Of a DNA stretch of 46,832 bases, positions 17,916 through 26,151 are shown in pieces. The position numbers and the translations under genes were made by a program. Under the pieces are notes generated by a model. The model worked only from the letters and a program-made list of their open reading frames with translations, did no database searches and was not told the DNA's origin. The stretch covers positions 1 through 46,832 of the forward strand of contig JAFYGI010000044.1 of the NCBI GenBank assembly GCA_017543265.1. The letters run 5' to 3'. Source of the DNA: Bacillota bacterium. GTDB lineage: Bacteria > Bacillota > Clostridia > Lachnospirales > CAG-274. The first letter of the stretch is position 1. Each line of letters begins with the position of its first letter.

Positions 17916-17970
17916 CGCAAATGTTTCTCCGCGAGAGTGTTTTCCCCACTCGAAGCGGAGATTATTTGCG
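17916..17970. repeat. Large intercistronic hairpin between cbiG and cbiH
   Basis: Imperfect inverted repeat with 24-nt arms and a 7-nt loop. Paired blocks are CGCAAAT/ATTTGCG, CTCCGC/GCGGAG and GAGTG/CACTC, separated by small internal loops. No T-run follows on the minus strand, so it is not a normal terminator. It could be an mRNA-processing or stabilising element, or an inserted miniature repeat. Confidence 0.7.
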
Positions 17971-17979
17971 GCCCCGCCT

Positions 17980-18966
17980 TTACTGCATCTTTATCATACA
18001 CGCCGCCATAGTCGTGCCGTTATATACCGTTTTTTTGATTATCGGTTCGCCGCCGTTTGAGGCCAGCGCCGCCGCCCTTTCGCAGACATTGTCCACGCCC
18101 GTTATGCTTTTTACAAAATCGGATTTGGAAAACTCGCCCTCTGCCTTTTTAAGCTCTGCGGCGGTATAGCATTTTAGCTCCGCGCCCGTGCGGGCACAAA
18201 GCGAATGCACCGCCTGCTCGTCCTTTTTTATATCTATCGTAGCCACATACTTTACCGCAGCCCTGTGTATCCTCAGGTGCGAAAACGCCTTCATCATATC
18301 AAAGACCGCAGTATCCTTTTTACAGCCCACACCAAGGGCGATACAGCGCGGCACAAGCGTAAGCGTCCGTTTGAATTTTGGCGGCCGCGAAAACGGGGTA
18401 AGATCAACACCCGCATCAAGGCCCGTATCGTTTAAGACCACATTTTCGGGCAGCTCGTCAAGAAGCCTTTGCGGCAGCGGGATATCGCTTGCAAAGCCGA
18501 CTTTTTCGCCCCTTAAAAGCGCCGCCGAGATATATTTTATATCCTGCGGCCTTGAAATGTAAAAGTCATTTTTGACCGCCCAGTTGTCCACAGCCCAAAC
18601 GCCGTTCAGGTCGGTGGCGGTGGTAATAACCGGCTCTGCGCCGATATATCTTGCCAATTGCAGCGCAAGGGCATTCGCCCCGCCGATATGCCCCGAAAGT
18701 ATGGGTATAACGTATTTTTCAAGCTCGTCACAGACCAACACCGCGGGGTCCTTGTCCTTTCCCCTTAAAAACGGGGCGCAGGAACGCACCGCAATACCCG
18801 CCGCACCGATAAAAATTATGGCATCTGCATTTTCAAAGGCCGCCTTTGTCCAGTCCTTCAGGCTTTCGCCGTTTCGTATAAATAATTTTTCGTTTTGCAG
18901 CTCCCATTCAAGACTGTCACAAAGCTCCCTGCCCTTGTCCGTAAAATATGTTATATAAATATTCAA
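17980..18966 (-). CDS. cbiG: Cobalt-precorrin-5A hydrolase CbiG
   Basis: A 328-aa enzyme that opens the ring A delta-lactone and releases acetaldehyde, a step specific to the anaerobic B12 route. The N-terminal domain includes IIFIGAAGIAVRSCAPFL and LSGHIGGANALAL; the C-terminal domain includes ALGVGCKKDTAV. The start is TTG, overlapping the cbiF stop as TTGA, with an AGGG-type ribosome site. Its presence, with no cobG, sets the pathway type. Confidence 0.93.
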   Translation of the reverse strand: MNIYITYFTDKGRELCDSLEWELQNEKLFIRNGESLKDWTKAAFENADAIIFIGAAGIAVRSCAPFLRGKDKDPAVLVCDELEKYVIPILSGHIGGANALALQLARYIGAEPVITTATDLNGVWAVDNWAVKNDFYISRPQDIKYISAALLRGEKVGFASDIPLPQRLLDELPENVVLNDTGLDAGVDLTPFSRPPKFKRTLTLVPRCIALGVGCKKDTAVFDMMKAFSHLRIHRAAVKYVATIDIKKDEQAVHSLCARTGAELKCYTAAELKKAEGEFSKSDFVKSITGVDNVCERAAALASNGGEPIIKKTVYNGTTMAACMIKMQ

Positions 18967-19721
18967 TCCCTTTTACCCTCTCTGAAACCGTGCGAAAAAT
19001 GCGGGTCGTAAAGCCTTGACCTGTCGTATTTATCGCCTAAAAAGCCGCCCACAAGTATAAGCGCGGTTTTGGTTATGCCGTTTTCCGCGGCGGTTTTATG
19101 CAGATCCGCGACCGTCGTCTTTAAGACCCTTTCGTCCTCCCATGTAGCCTTGTACACTATCGCCGCAGGGGTCTCCGGGGCATAGCCGCCCTTTATCAGC
19201 CTTTTTGACAATTCCTCCGTCATGCCCGCAGATAAAAATATCACCATTGTCGCATTGTGCGCCGCAAAGCTTTCTATGCTCTCGCTTTCGGGCACGGGTG
19301 TTCTGCCCGCCATTCTTGTAACTATAACGCTCTGGCTTACATCGGGCAGGGTAAACTCCGCCCTTAAAGCCGCCGCAGCCCCGAACATACTGCTCACACC
19401 GGGGCAGACATCGTATTTTATGTTATGCTCCTCCAGTATATCCTCCTGCTCGCGTATAGCGCCGTAAATTGCGGGGTCGCCCGTATGCAGGCGCACGGTG
19501 GAAAGGCCGCGTTCCTCGGCATCGAGCATTACGGAGACGACCTCTTCAAGCGTCATTTGTGCGCTGTTGTAAATTTTGCAGTCCTTTTTTGCGTATTTTA
19601 AAAGCCCGGGGTTTACAAGCGACCCCGCATAAATAATTACATCCGCATTTTTAAGCAGCTCTGCGCCCCTTACGGTTATAAGGTCGGCGGCACCGGGGCC
19701 CGCGCCCACAAAATTTATCAT
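18963..19721 (-). CDS. cbiF: Cobalt-precorrin-4 C11-methyltransferase CbiF
   Basis: A 252-aa SAM-dependent methyltransferase. It begins INFVGAGPGAADLITVRG, then YAGSLV, LHTGDPAIYGA (SAM-binding), CPGVSSMFGAAAAL and MAGRTPVPE, all typical of CbiF/CobM. A GAGGTGAG ribosome site precedes the ATG, 4 nt after the cbiL stop. It overlaps cbiG downstream by 4 nt, so the first three genes are tightly coupled. Confidence 0.95.
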   Translation of the reverse strand: MINFVGAGPGAADLITVRGAELLKNADVIIYAGSLVNPGLLKYAKKDCKIYNSAQMTLEEVVSVMLDAEERGLSTVRLHTGDPAIYGAIREQEDILEEHNIKYDVCPGVSSMFGAAAALRAEFTLPDVSQSVIVTRMAGRTPVPESESIESFAAHNATMVIFLSAGMTEELSKRLIKGGYAPETPAAIVYKATWEDERVLKTTVADLHKTAAENGITKTALILVGGFLGDKYDRSRLYDPHFSHGFREGKRD

Positions 19722-19725
19722 ACGC

Positions 19726-20400
19726 TCACCTCACAATAATAACGGAAAAATAGCTTTTATCGCTGTCCGTTTTCTCTATATCCGTGTATATTTTTTCGCC
19801 GTCCATGCCGCATTTTTCCACCATAACGGCTCCTCCGTCAAGTCCCTTATCGGTTAAAAGCGCCTTTACTTCCCCAAGCCTGCCGCCGCTTTTCATAATG
19901 ACCTTTGTGCCCTGTATATCAAGCAGGGATCCTGTATTTTCGCAGTCCGCGGGGATGATAACAAGCGGCTCGCTGCCGTCACAAAGCGGCATTTCAAGCC
20001 GTGCGGCCGCCGCACAAAAGCTTGTGACCGCAGGCACGGTCTCCACCGCACAGCCCCTTTGCACCAGCGCACTTCTTATGCGCGTAAAGCTTGAATATAC
20101 GCAGGGGTCGCCGAGGGTGATATAGGCAACATCCATGCCCGCACGGATACAGTCAAAAATATCGTCCGCCGCCTTTTTGTACGCATCCGCCAGCTTTTTT
20201 TCGTCCCTTGTCATGGGCATGGTACATTCAAGTATTTTTTTGTCCCTTATGTATCCCTTTGCAATATCGTATGCCGTCCGCGAGCCGCTGCCAGTCACGG
20301 GCACCGCGATAACATCGGCGCTTTCCAGCACCCGCAATGCCTTTAACGTTATCAATTCGCTGTCCCCGGGGCCGACACCCACACCGTAAAGCCTTGCCAT
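19726..20400 (-). CDS. cbiL: Cobalt-precorrin-2 C20-methyltransferase CbiL
   Basis: A 224-aa SAM-dependent methyltransferase that starts the corrin-specific part of the pathway. Motifs: YGVGVGPGDSELITLKA (residues 5-21), TLGDPCVYSSF and VPAVTSFCAAAARL. The ribosome site is GGAGGT. It is the first gene of the cluster. No cobalamin riboswitch and no clear promoter lie in the 63 nt between it and tRNA-Cys. A weak hairpin there may terminate the tRNA transcript or attenuate read-through. Genes cbiD, cbiE, cbiT, cbiA and a cobaltochelatase are absent from the window. Confidence 0.94.
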   Translation of the reverse strand: MARLYGVGVGPGDSELITLKALRVLESADVIAVPVTGSGSRTAYDIAKGYIRDKKILECTMPMTRDEKKLADAYKKAADDIFDCIRAGMDVAYITLGDPCVYSSFTRIRSALVQRGCAVETVPAVTSFCAAAARLEMPLCDGSEPLVIIPADCENTGSLLDIQGTKVIMKSGGRLGEVKALLTDKGLDGGAVMVEKCGMDGEKIYTDIEKTDSDKSYFSVIIVR

Positions 20401-20430
20401 ATCCCATACCTCCGAAAATATCCCGATATG

Positions 20431-20454
20431 AAAAAAGACCCCCTGTCGGAAGTC
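20431..20454 (-). terminator. Weak terminator or attenuator between tRNA-Cys and cbiL
   Basis: Minus strand: 7-bp stem GACTTCC/GGGGGTC (two G-U pairs) with a GACA loop, followed by six T. It lies 10 nt downstream of tRNA-Cys and 31 nt upstream of the cbiL ATG. Confidence 0.6.
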
Positions 20455-20463
20455 CCTTTTCTA

Positions 20464-20535
20464 AGGCGACACCCGGACTTGAACCGGGGATCAGGGAGTT
20501 GCAGTCCCACGCCTTAGCCACTTGGCTATGTCGCC
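20464..20535 (-). tRNA. tRNA-Cys (GCA anticodon)
   Basis: Acceptor GGCGACA pairs with TGTCGCC; the discriminator is U, as expected for Cys. The anticodon loop CTGCAAC gives GCA. The T loop is TTCAAGT. The 3' CCA is not encoded. It is last of three minus-strand tRNAs. Confidence 0.95.
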
Positions 20536-20605
20536 ATATAAATAATGTAAGCTTTGCCGAATTTCGAACCGCACCCTTTTTAACGGGGCGGCACACCTTT
20601 GTCGG

Positions 20606-20639
20606 CTAAAAAATTAAAGAACTTGGAAAAGTTCTTTAA
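20606..20639 (-). terminator. Terminator-like hairpin after tRNA-Glu
   Basis: Minus strand: perfect 11-bp AT-rich stem TTAAAGAACTT/AAGTTCTTTAA with a TTCC loop, then a T-run. It may separate the Asn-Glu transcript from tRNA-Cys, or act as a processing hairpin. Confidence 0.65.
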
Positions 20640-20643
20640 AAAA

Positions 20644-20715
20644 TGACCCGTGGGGGAATCGAACCCCCGTTTTAGCCGTGAGAGGGCCACGTCTTAACCG
20701 CTTGACCAACGGGCC
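20644..20715 (-). tRNA. tRNA-Glu (CTC anticodon)
   Basis: Acceptor GGCCCGT pairs with ACGGGTC; discriminator A. The anticodon stem TGGCC/GGCTA encloses loop CTCTCAC, giving CTC (reads GAG). The T loop is TTCGATT. This is the less common Glu isoacceptor in Firmicutes, so a UUC species should exist elsewhere in the genome. Confidence 0.92.
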
Positions 20716-20722
20716 ATAAAAA

Positions 20723-20794
20723 CTCCCCGAGTAGGATTCGAACCTACGACCTATCGGTTAACAGCCGAGTGCTCTACCGCTGAGCTATCGAGGA
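20723..20794 (-). tRNA. tRNA-Asn (GTT anticodon)
   Basis: Acceptor TCCTCGA pairs with TCGGGGA; discriminator G. The anticodon stem TCGG/CCGA encloses loop CTGTTAA, giving GTT. D and T arms are standard. It is first of the Asn-Glu-Cys group. Confidence 0.95.
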
Positions 20795-20798
20795 ATAT

Positions 20799-20830
20799 TG
20801 ATATAGCTGTTTTTCACTACAGCTATATCA
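20799..20830. promoter_or_regulatory. 12-bp inverted repeat at the start of the tRNA-Asn transcript
   Basis: Perfect arms TGATATAGCTGT/ACAGCTATATCA with an 8-nt loop, directly abutting the -10 box on the minus strand. The predicted transcription start falls inside the upstream arm, so a DNA operator is as likely as an RNA hairpin. Confidence 0.55.
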
Positions 20831-20858
20831 TAATAGCACAAAATAAAACGTCTGTCAA
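20830..20858 (-). promoter_or_regulatory. Promoter of the tRNA-Asn-Glu-(Cys) group
   Basis: Minus strand: consensus TTGACA (20858-20853), 17-bp spacer, TATTAT (20835-20830). It starts 18 nt after the addB stop. Confidence 0.88.
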
Positions 20859-20875
20859 TAGATTTTTTTATTTTT

Positions 20876-23800
20876 TTATTCACCATCCAGCGGTTTGTCA
20901 CGAAATGCCGCATTTTCGCGCATTTCAAACCTGCAAACGGATGCATAGCCGCAATAGTCGCAGCCCTTTTTGGTGCCGCATTTTGACGGATTTATGTCCA
21001 CATTGCCGCCCAGTATGCCGCCGCCCAGCATGACCGCTATTTTCTCCGCATCGGCGCAAAGCCTTGCAAAATCCTCGTCGGACACCCTTTCCACGCTGTC
21101 CAGCGTTTCTATTTTTTCGCCGCGCCCCTTTGCGCTGCGCTTGCCTATGCCGTCCAAAACCTCCGAGCTGTCCAGCACAAGGCCGTTCATGTCGTACTGC
21201 TCCAGCACCAGTTTTTCTATGTCGGCATCGCCGTTGTCCTCAACCATAGGATTTGACACCCTGAAATAGAACACGCCGCCGGGCAGCAGGCTGTGCCCCT
21301 CCTTTGGCTTGTGTGCCGCGATATAGCTGTCCATATACAAAAGAAGCTGAAGCTGGAGACCGTAGTAAAGCTCCGTTTTGCTGAACTCACGCTTGCTTGA
21401 TTTGTAGTCTATTATCTTTACATAGTCGTTTTTGTCCACGGACATTATATCCACACGGTCTATTTTGCCGTTAAGGACTATCCTGCTGCCGTTTTCCATG
21501 GCAAACACTATCGGCGCAAGCTCCTTGCCTATGCCGAACTGCGCCTCAAAATCCGACGGGCTGAACCTGCCCGCCCTGACATGGCTGCACAGCGCACCTA
21601 TACTCCTGTCCATTATGTTTTTGACACGCTCCACGGTATGTATAAAATGCGGGTCCGCCGCCATTATATCGTTAAAGGCCTCGGGGATCATGCCGTCCAC
21701 GCAGCCCTCCACCCTTTCGCGTATCTCATCGCGGCCGAGACTGCGCCAATCGCGCCCCTCGCGTTTAAGTCCCTCGGAAAAGTCCTCCAGAACTCCGTGG
21801 AAAAGATTGCCGAGCCGCAGCATATCAAAGCTGTTTTCCTCACGCTCGCGTATTTTAAGGCCGTAGCGCAAAAAGTAGGCAAAGGGGCACCTTGCATAGC
21901 TTTCAAGACAGCTGACGCTGCCGTATACCACGCCGTTATACAGCTTTTTAAGCTCCGCCTCGCCAAGCGAGAGCGCCGTATTCTCACGCACGGAAAGCTC
22001 GTCGCGTGCAACACGGCCGAGCATTTCAAGGCTTTCGGCATAGTCCTGCTTTTGGCCGAACCAGCCGTATTCGCGCAAAAGCGTATCGGAAATTTCTCCG
22101 CTGTGTCCCGCCTCACGCAGCGTTTTAAGCATGGCATTGAATGCGGGCAGGGGTGCGGGCGGTATATCCGAAAGATCCGCCGCTGTCTCCGTCAGCCCCG
22201 GAAACAGCTTCAAAAGCCTTGTAACAACGGGCGAACGCGGTTTTCTTTTCCCGCCCTGCGTAAGCGGCCGCGTGATATAAAGCACCCGTGACGGCTTTAA
22301 CATGATGGAATAAATATTAAGATCTATCATATTTATCTTGCGCGTATTGTCTGCGGCGACCTCGAAAAAGCTGCTGCACAGCAGGGAGCGCTCCCTGTCG
22401 GCCAAAAGCCCTATATCGTCCATAAACGGCGGGATAACACCCTCGCTCGCACCCGTTATAAAAACGGCCTTGACATCGGGCAGGCGGCTTCGGTCTATAT
22501 CGCCCACCATTACATTGTCCTGCACGGGCGGGATTATGCTTATGCCGCACATATCCAGTCCCGAGCGGAAGACCTCGGAAAACTCCGCTATATCAAACTC
22601 TCTGTCGGCTATACTTTCAAGCGTTTCAAATATATTTTTCAGCTCGTCCCAGATACGGCTGTGCTGTCTGTAGGCGTTAAGGTCGCCCTCTTCCTGCGCC
22701 TTGGCCGCCATTTCCTCCAGCGTTTTATCCGCGCCCAGCTCGTACAAAAAATCATAAAAGGCGTTTATAATATGCCGCGCACTGTAGCCCGTGTCCCTGC
22801 GCACGTTTTTGCGCAGCCCCGCAAGGCTCTGCACAAGCTCGTTTTTGGCGGTGTTTATAATAAGATAGTCCTCGTCGGCCTCCTTATCGGCAAAGCCCCA
22901 GTCCCAGTCGGCACGCAGCCACGCATTGCCGTCTATGCCGTGCTTTATTATGTAGTTTTCCAGATAATATACGTCCTCGGGGTCGGCGGGCGAAAATACG
23001 CTTTTGGCATATCTCAGCATACGCCTTGTGTTTATGCCGCGGCAGACTATATCCATGACCGCAAGCACCAGCTCGGTCAGCGGGTGCGAGGCTGCGGGAC
23101 GGCTGCTGTCCATAAAAACGGGGATACCGTATGCGGCAAACTTGTTTTTCAGGGCCTGCGCCGCCGAAGAGTCGGTTATTACCGCTATGTCGTCATAGCG
23201 CACCTCGCCGCCGCGCACAAGGCCGTTTATCTGCCTGCACACATACTCCAGCTCGGCATCGGCATCAACAGCGCAGACAAGCTTGATATTGCGCACCTCT
23301 CCGCCGAACTTTGCGGGAACGGGCTTAAAATAGTTTTCAAAAAGGTGCAGCATATCCGCGTGCGCCTCGTGCCTTTTACAGCCCGAAAGGTATGTGGGGG
23401 CGTTTGCCTGTATGCCCGCCTGCGCCGCAAGCTCTCTCAGGCGCAGCACCGTGCGCTTCTGCTCGTAAAACGGGTCAAAGCCGCCCTTTTGGACGGGCTC
23501 GCGAAAGCCGCCGCATACCGTTACGGTAACATTTGCGGCACGGCTCATAAGACGGCGTATGACCTCGTATTCCTGCGGGATAAAATAATCTATGCCGTCA
23601 ATAAATATATGCGCATCCTTTATATAATCGGAGCTGCCTATGTCCCTTGCCAGTATATCGAGCGTTTCCTCCGCGGCGGCATAATGCTGCGCCGCATAGC
23701 TGCGGTAGGCACCGTATATCGTATAAAGGTCGTTCAGCTTGTATTTAAGGCCCTCTTCATCCGTTTTTTCGGCCGCATCGCGCAGCATTTCGGGCGTTAC

Positions 23801-24190
23801 GGAATATTGATAAAACTCCGTCAGTATATTTACAAGGCTGTCAAGAAAACCCTGTCTTTGCGCTATTTTAGAAAAATATGTCAGCTTGTCGCGGTTTTCG
23901 TGCACAACGCGGCGCACCAAAAAAGCCCTGCCAAGCGGTGAAAGCACGGGTCTGCGGGCATCACGCGGGTTCATGACCACACGCGCAAGGCGGTGGAAAC
24001 TGAGCACGCGCGTTTTCATTATTGCGCCCCTGCCGTTTTCGGCAAGCAGCATTCTCTCCGTTTCCAGCGTAAACTGCTGCGGTACGATATATATAATGTT
24101 TTTGGCCGTTTTTTCAAGCTGCACTATACGCTTTATGCACTCGTGCGTTTTGCCGCTGCCGCAGCCGCCTATTATCATGTCAAGCGCCAT
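20876..24190 (-). CDS. addB: ATP-dependent helicase/nuclease subunit AddB
   Basis: An 1104-aa subunit of the AddAB double-strand-break resection complex, the functional counterpart of RecBCD. Walker A GGCGSGKT is at residues 8-15, followed by IIYIVPQQFTLETER. The middle is the large inactivated-helicase region. The C-terminal RecB-type nuclease domain has VKIIDYKSSKREF. An iron-sulfur staple is formed by an upstream Cys in SYARCPFAYFLRYG and the C-terminal CGTKKGCDYCGYASVC. Length is normal for AddB. The ribosome site GGGAGGTG precedes the ATG. Usually addA follows directly; here the tRNA group follows instead, so addA must lie elsewhere. Confidence 0.95.
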   Translation of the reverse strand: MALDMIIGGCGSGKTHECIKRIVQLEKTAKNIIYIVPQQFTLETERMLLAENGRGAIMKTRVLSFHRLARVVMNPRDARRPVLSPLGRAFLVRRVVHENRDKLTYFSKIAQRQGFLDSLVNILTEFYQYSVTPEMLRDAAEKTDEEGLKYKLNDLYTIYGAYRSYAAQHYAAAEETLDILARDIGSSDYIKDAHIFIDGIDYFIPQEYEVIRRLMSRAANVTVTVCGGFREPVQKGGFDPFYEQKRTVLRLRELAAQAGIQANAPTYLSGCKRHEAHADMLHLFENYFKPVPAKFGGEVRNIKLVCAVDADAELEYVCRQINGLVRGGEVRYDDIAVITDSSAAQALKNKFAAYGIPVFMDSSRPAASHPLTELVLAVMDIVCRGINTRRMLRYAKSVFSPADPEDVYYLENYIIKHGIDGNAWLRADWDWGFADKEADEDYLIINTAKNELVQSLAGLRKNVRRDTGYSARHIINAFYDFLYELGADKTLEEMAAKAQEEGDLNAYRQHSRIWDELKNIFETLESIADREFDIAEFSEVFRSGLDMCGISIIPPVQDNVMVGDIDRSRLPDVKAVFITGASEGVIPPFMDDIGLLADRERSLLCSSFFEVAADNTRKINMIDLNIYSIMLKPSRVLYITRPLTQGGKRKPRSPVVTRLLKLFPGLTETAADLSDIPPAPLPAFNAMLKTLREAGHSGEISDTLLREYGWFGQKQDYAESLEMLGRVARDELSVRENTALSLGEAELKKLYNGVVYGSVSCLESYARCPFAYFLRYGLKIREREENSFDMLRLGNLFHGVLEDFSEGLKREGRDWRSLGRDEIRERVEGCVDGMIPEAFNDIMAADPHFIHTVERVKNIMDRSIGALCSHVRAGRFSPSDFEAQFGIGKELAPIVFAMENGSRIVLNGKIDRVDIMSVDKNDYVKIIDYKSSKREFSKTELYYGLQLQLLLYMDSYIAAHKPKEGHSLLPGGVFYFRVSNPMVEDNGDADIEKLVLEQYDMNGLVLDSSEVLDGIGKRSAKGRGEKIETLDSVERVSDEDFARLCADAEKIAVMLGGGILGGNVDINPSKCGTKKGCDYCGYASVCRFEMRENAAFRDKPLDGE

Positions 24191-24224
24191 GATGCCACCT
24201 CCCGTTTTCCTTGTATCTTCTTTG

Positions 24225-24253
24225 ATTATACCTTAATTTACGCAATAAAGCAA
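24225..24253 (-). promoter_or_regulatory. Promoter of addB
   Basis: Minus strand: TTGCTT (24253-24248), 17-bp spacer, TATAAT (24230-24225). Confidence 0.8.
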
Positions 24254-24313
24254 GAGAACAAGTTCTTCGGCTTTTCCGTTTTTTTGTCAAAAAGCCAAAA
24301 TTTTTTAAAGCGG

Positions 24314-24342
24314 TTGAAATGAATGCGGATATGTGATATAAT
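24314..24342 (+). promoter_or_regulatory. Promoter of the folC-folE-HD-folP operon
   Basis: TTGAAA (24314-24319), exactly 17 bp, TATAAT (24337-24342). It diverges from the addB promoter within about 90 bp. Confidence 0.88.
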
Positions 24343-24380
24343 TAGCTTCAAATAGTGTTTTTTAACTGCGGGAGATAAAA

Positions 24381-25607
24381 ATGACCTACGAACAGGCAAT
24401 GGATTATATAAACGGTCTTGCCAAATTCGGCATAGTGCTGGGGCTTGACAATATGTGCGCTTTGCTTGATGCGCTGGCGCACCCCGAACGGGAGCAAAAA
24501 ATAATACATATAGCAGGCACAAACGGCAAGGGCTCGACAGGCGCTTTTATCGCCGCAATGCTGTGCGCACGCGGCGAAAAGGTGGGACGCTATGTCTCGC
24601 CGACGGTATTTTGCTATGAGGAAAGGTTTCAGATAAACGGCAGTTTTATCGACAGGGAAAAGCTGCCCGAATATATCGGTGCGGTAAAGGCGGCGGCCGA
24701 AAAAAGCGGCATAACGCCCACCGTGTTCGAGGTAGAGACTGCGGCGGCGCTTTTGTACTTTGCAAAAGAGGGCTGTGACCATACCCTGCTGGAGGTAGGC
24801 ATGGGCGGCAGGCTTGATGCGACAAACGCCGTGCAAAGCACCCTGCGCTCGGTCATTACGCCGATAGCGCTTGACCATACCGCCGTACTCGGCGACACTC
24901 TGGATAAAATAGCGTATGAAAAGGCGGGCATAATAAAGCAAAACGGTGTGGTCATATCCGCCGTACAGCAGACGGCCGCGGCAAAGGTGCTTAAAGCCGT
25001 TTCAAGCGAGAAAAACGCAAGGCTGACGTTTTGCGAAGCACCCGTTGTGCACGCCGACGGCAGCTTTGACTACAAAAAGCACAAGGGGCTTAAAATAAGC
25101 CTTGCGGGCGGGTATCAATACCAAAATGCGGCGCTTGCGGCAGAGGTATTTGACAGCCTGTACGATGATGATGCCGCCGTAAGGGAGGGGCTTGCAAACA
25201 CCGTGTGGGAAGGCCGTTTTCAGGTCATAGCGGGCAGTCCGACCTTTATATTTGACGGTGCCCACAATCCGCAGGGCGTACAGGCACTTGTAAAGTCCCT
25301 TGAAAAATATAAAAATATAGTTTATATCTGCGGTATTTTTGCCGACAAGGACTATAAACAAATGGTAAAAACGGCGGCACCGCTTGCCGAAAAGGTATTT
25401 ACCGTTACACCGCCGTCACCGCGCGGGCTGGATGCGGATATACTGAAACGGGAATTTTTGAAATATACACCCGATGTGACCGCAATGCCGCTTGAACAGG
25501 CGATAGCTGCGGCACGGGAAATGAAAGACAGCGTTGTGGCGGTCTTTGGCAGCCTTTCTTTTCTGGGCAGGGCAATAGAATGTGTAAGGAGCAAAAACAA
25601 TGGATAA
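24381..25607 (+). CDS. folC: Folylpolyglutamate synthase / dihydrofolate synthase FolC
   Basis: A 408-aa Mur-ligase-family enzyme that adds glutamate to dihydropteroate and folates in the cytoplasm. The P-loop GTNGKGST is at residues 46-53. [12 protein letters not shown] and [15 protein letters not shown] are typical of the family, and the C-terminal domain contains [12 protein letters not shown]. The ribosome site GGGAG is 6 nt upstream. It opens a four-gene folate operon, and its end overlaps folE by 8 nt. Confidence 0.95.
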   Translation: MTYEQAMDYINGLAKFGIVLGLDNMCALLDALAHPEREQKIIHIAGTNGKGSTGAFIAAMLCARGEKVGRYVSPTVFCYEERFQINGSFIDREKLPEYIGAVKAAAEKSGITPTVFEVETAAALLYFAKEGCDHTLLEVGMGGRLDATNAVQSTLRSVITPIALDHTAVLGDTLDKIAYEKAGIIKQNGVVISAVQQTAAAKVLKAVSSEKNARLTFCEAPVVHADGSFDYKKHKGLKISLAGGYQYQNAALAAEVFDSLYDDDAAVREGLANTVWEGRFQVIAGSPTFIFDGAHNPQGVQALVKSLEKYKNIVYICGIFADKDYKQMVKTAAPLAEKVFTVTPPSPRGLDADILKREFLKYTPDVTAMPLEQAIAAAREMKDSVVAVFGSLSFLGRAIECVRSKNNG

Positions 25608-26151
25608 AGACAAGATCATGCAGGGCGTAAGACTTATACTTGAGGGCGTTGGCGAGGATATCGACCGTGAGGGTCTGCGCGAAACACCGCTGCGTGTTGC
25701 AAAAATGTACGAGGAGATATTTTCGGGGCTCAACGAGGATGCGGCGGAGCATTTGTCGCGCACCTTTGCCTCGGCCAACTCCGATATAATAGTGGAAAAG
25801 GACATAACCTTCTATTCTACCTGCGAGCACCATTTAATGCCGTTTTTCGGCAAGGCCGCAATAGCCTATATCCCGAACGGCAGGGTCGTCGGCATAAGCA
25901 AGCTGGCACGCACGGTGGAGGTATTTGCAAAACGCCCGCAGATACAGGAGCAGCTTACAGCGCAGATAGCGGATGCCATTATGCAAAGCCTTGACACAAA
26001 AGGCGTTATCGTTGCTATAGAGGCCGAGCATACCTGTATGACCATGCGCGGCGTAAAAAAGCCGGGCACAAAGACCTTTACAATGGTATCGCGCGGCGTG
26101 TTTGAAAACGATGCCGAGCTGAGAAATATGTTCTTAAATATGATAAAATAA
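25600..26151 (+). CDS. folE: GTP cyclohydrolase I FolE
   Basis: A 183-aa zinc enzyme converting GTP to 7,8-dihydroneopterin triphosphate, the first step of folate synthesis. The zinc ligands and active site are seen in [13 protein letters not shown] and [16 protein letters not shown]. The N-terminal [15 protein letters not shown] is conserved. Its start overlaps folC, and its stop overlaps the next ATG as TAATG. Confidence 0.96.
   Translation: MDKDKIMQGVRLILEGVGEDIDREGLRETPLRVAKMYEEIFSGLNEDAAEHLSRTFASANSDIIVEKDITFYSTCEHHLMPFFGKAAIAYIPNGRVVGISKLARTVEVFAKRPQIQEQLTAQIADAIMQSLDTKGVIVAIEAEHTCMTMRGVKKPGTKTFTMVSRGVFENDAELRNMFLNMIK

Noticed and set aside
20401..20463. Cobalamin riboswitch ahead of cbiL
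   Set aside because: The gap is only 63 nt, too short for the aptamer, and no B12-box-like sequence is seen.
20464..20794. tRNA group as an integration site of a mobile element
   Set aside because: No integrase, no duplicated tRNA 3' end, and normal core genes on both sides.
22661..23941. 426-codon plus-strand open frame
   Set aside because: It is wholly antisense to addB, has no ribosome site, and its product is low-complexity Arg/His/Tyr-rich shadow sequence.
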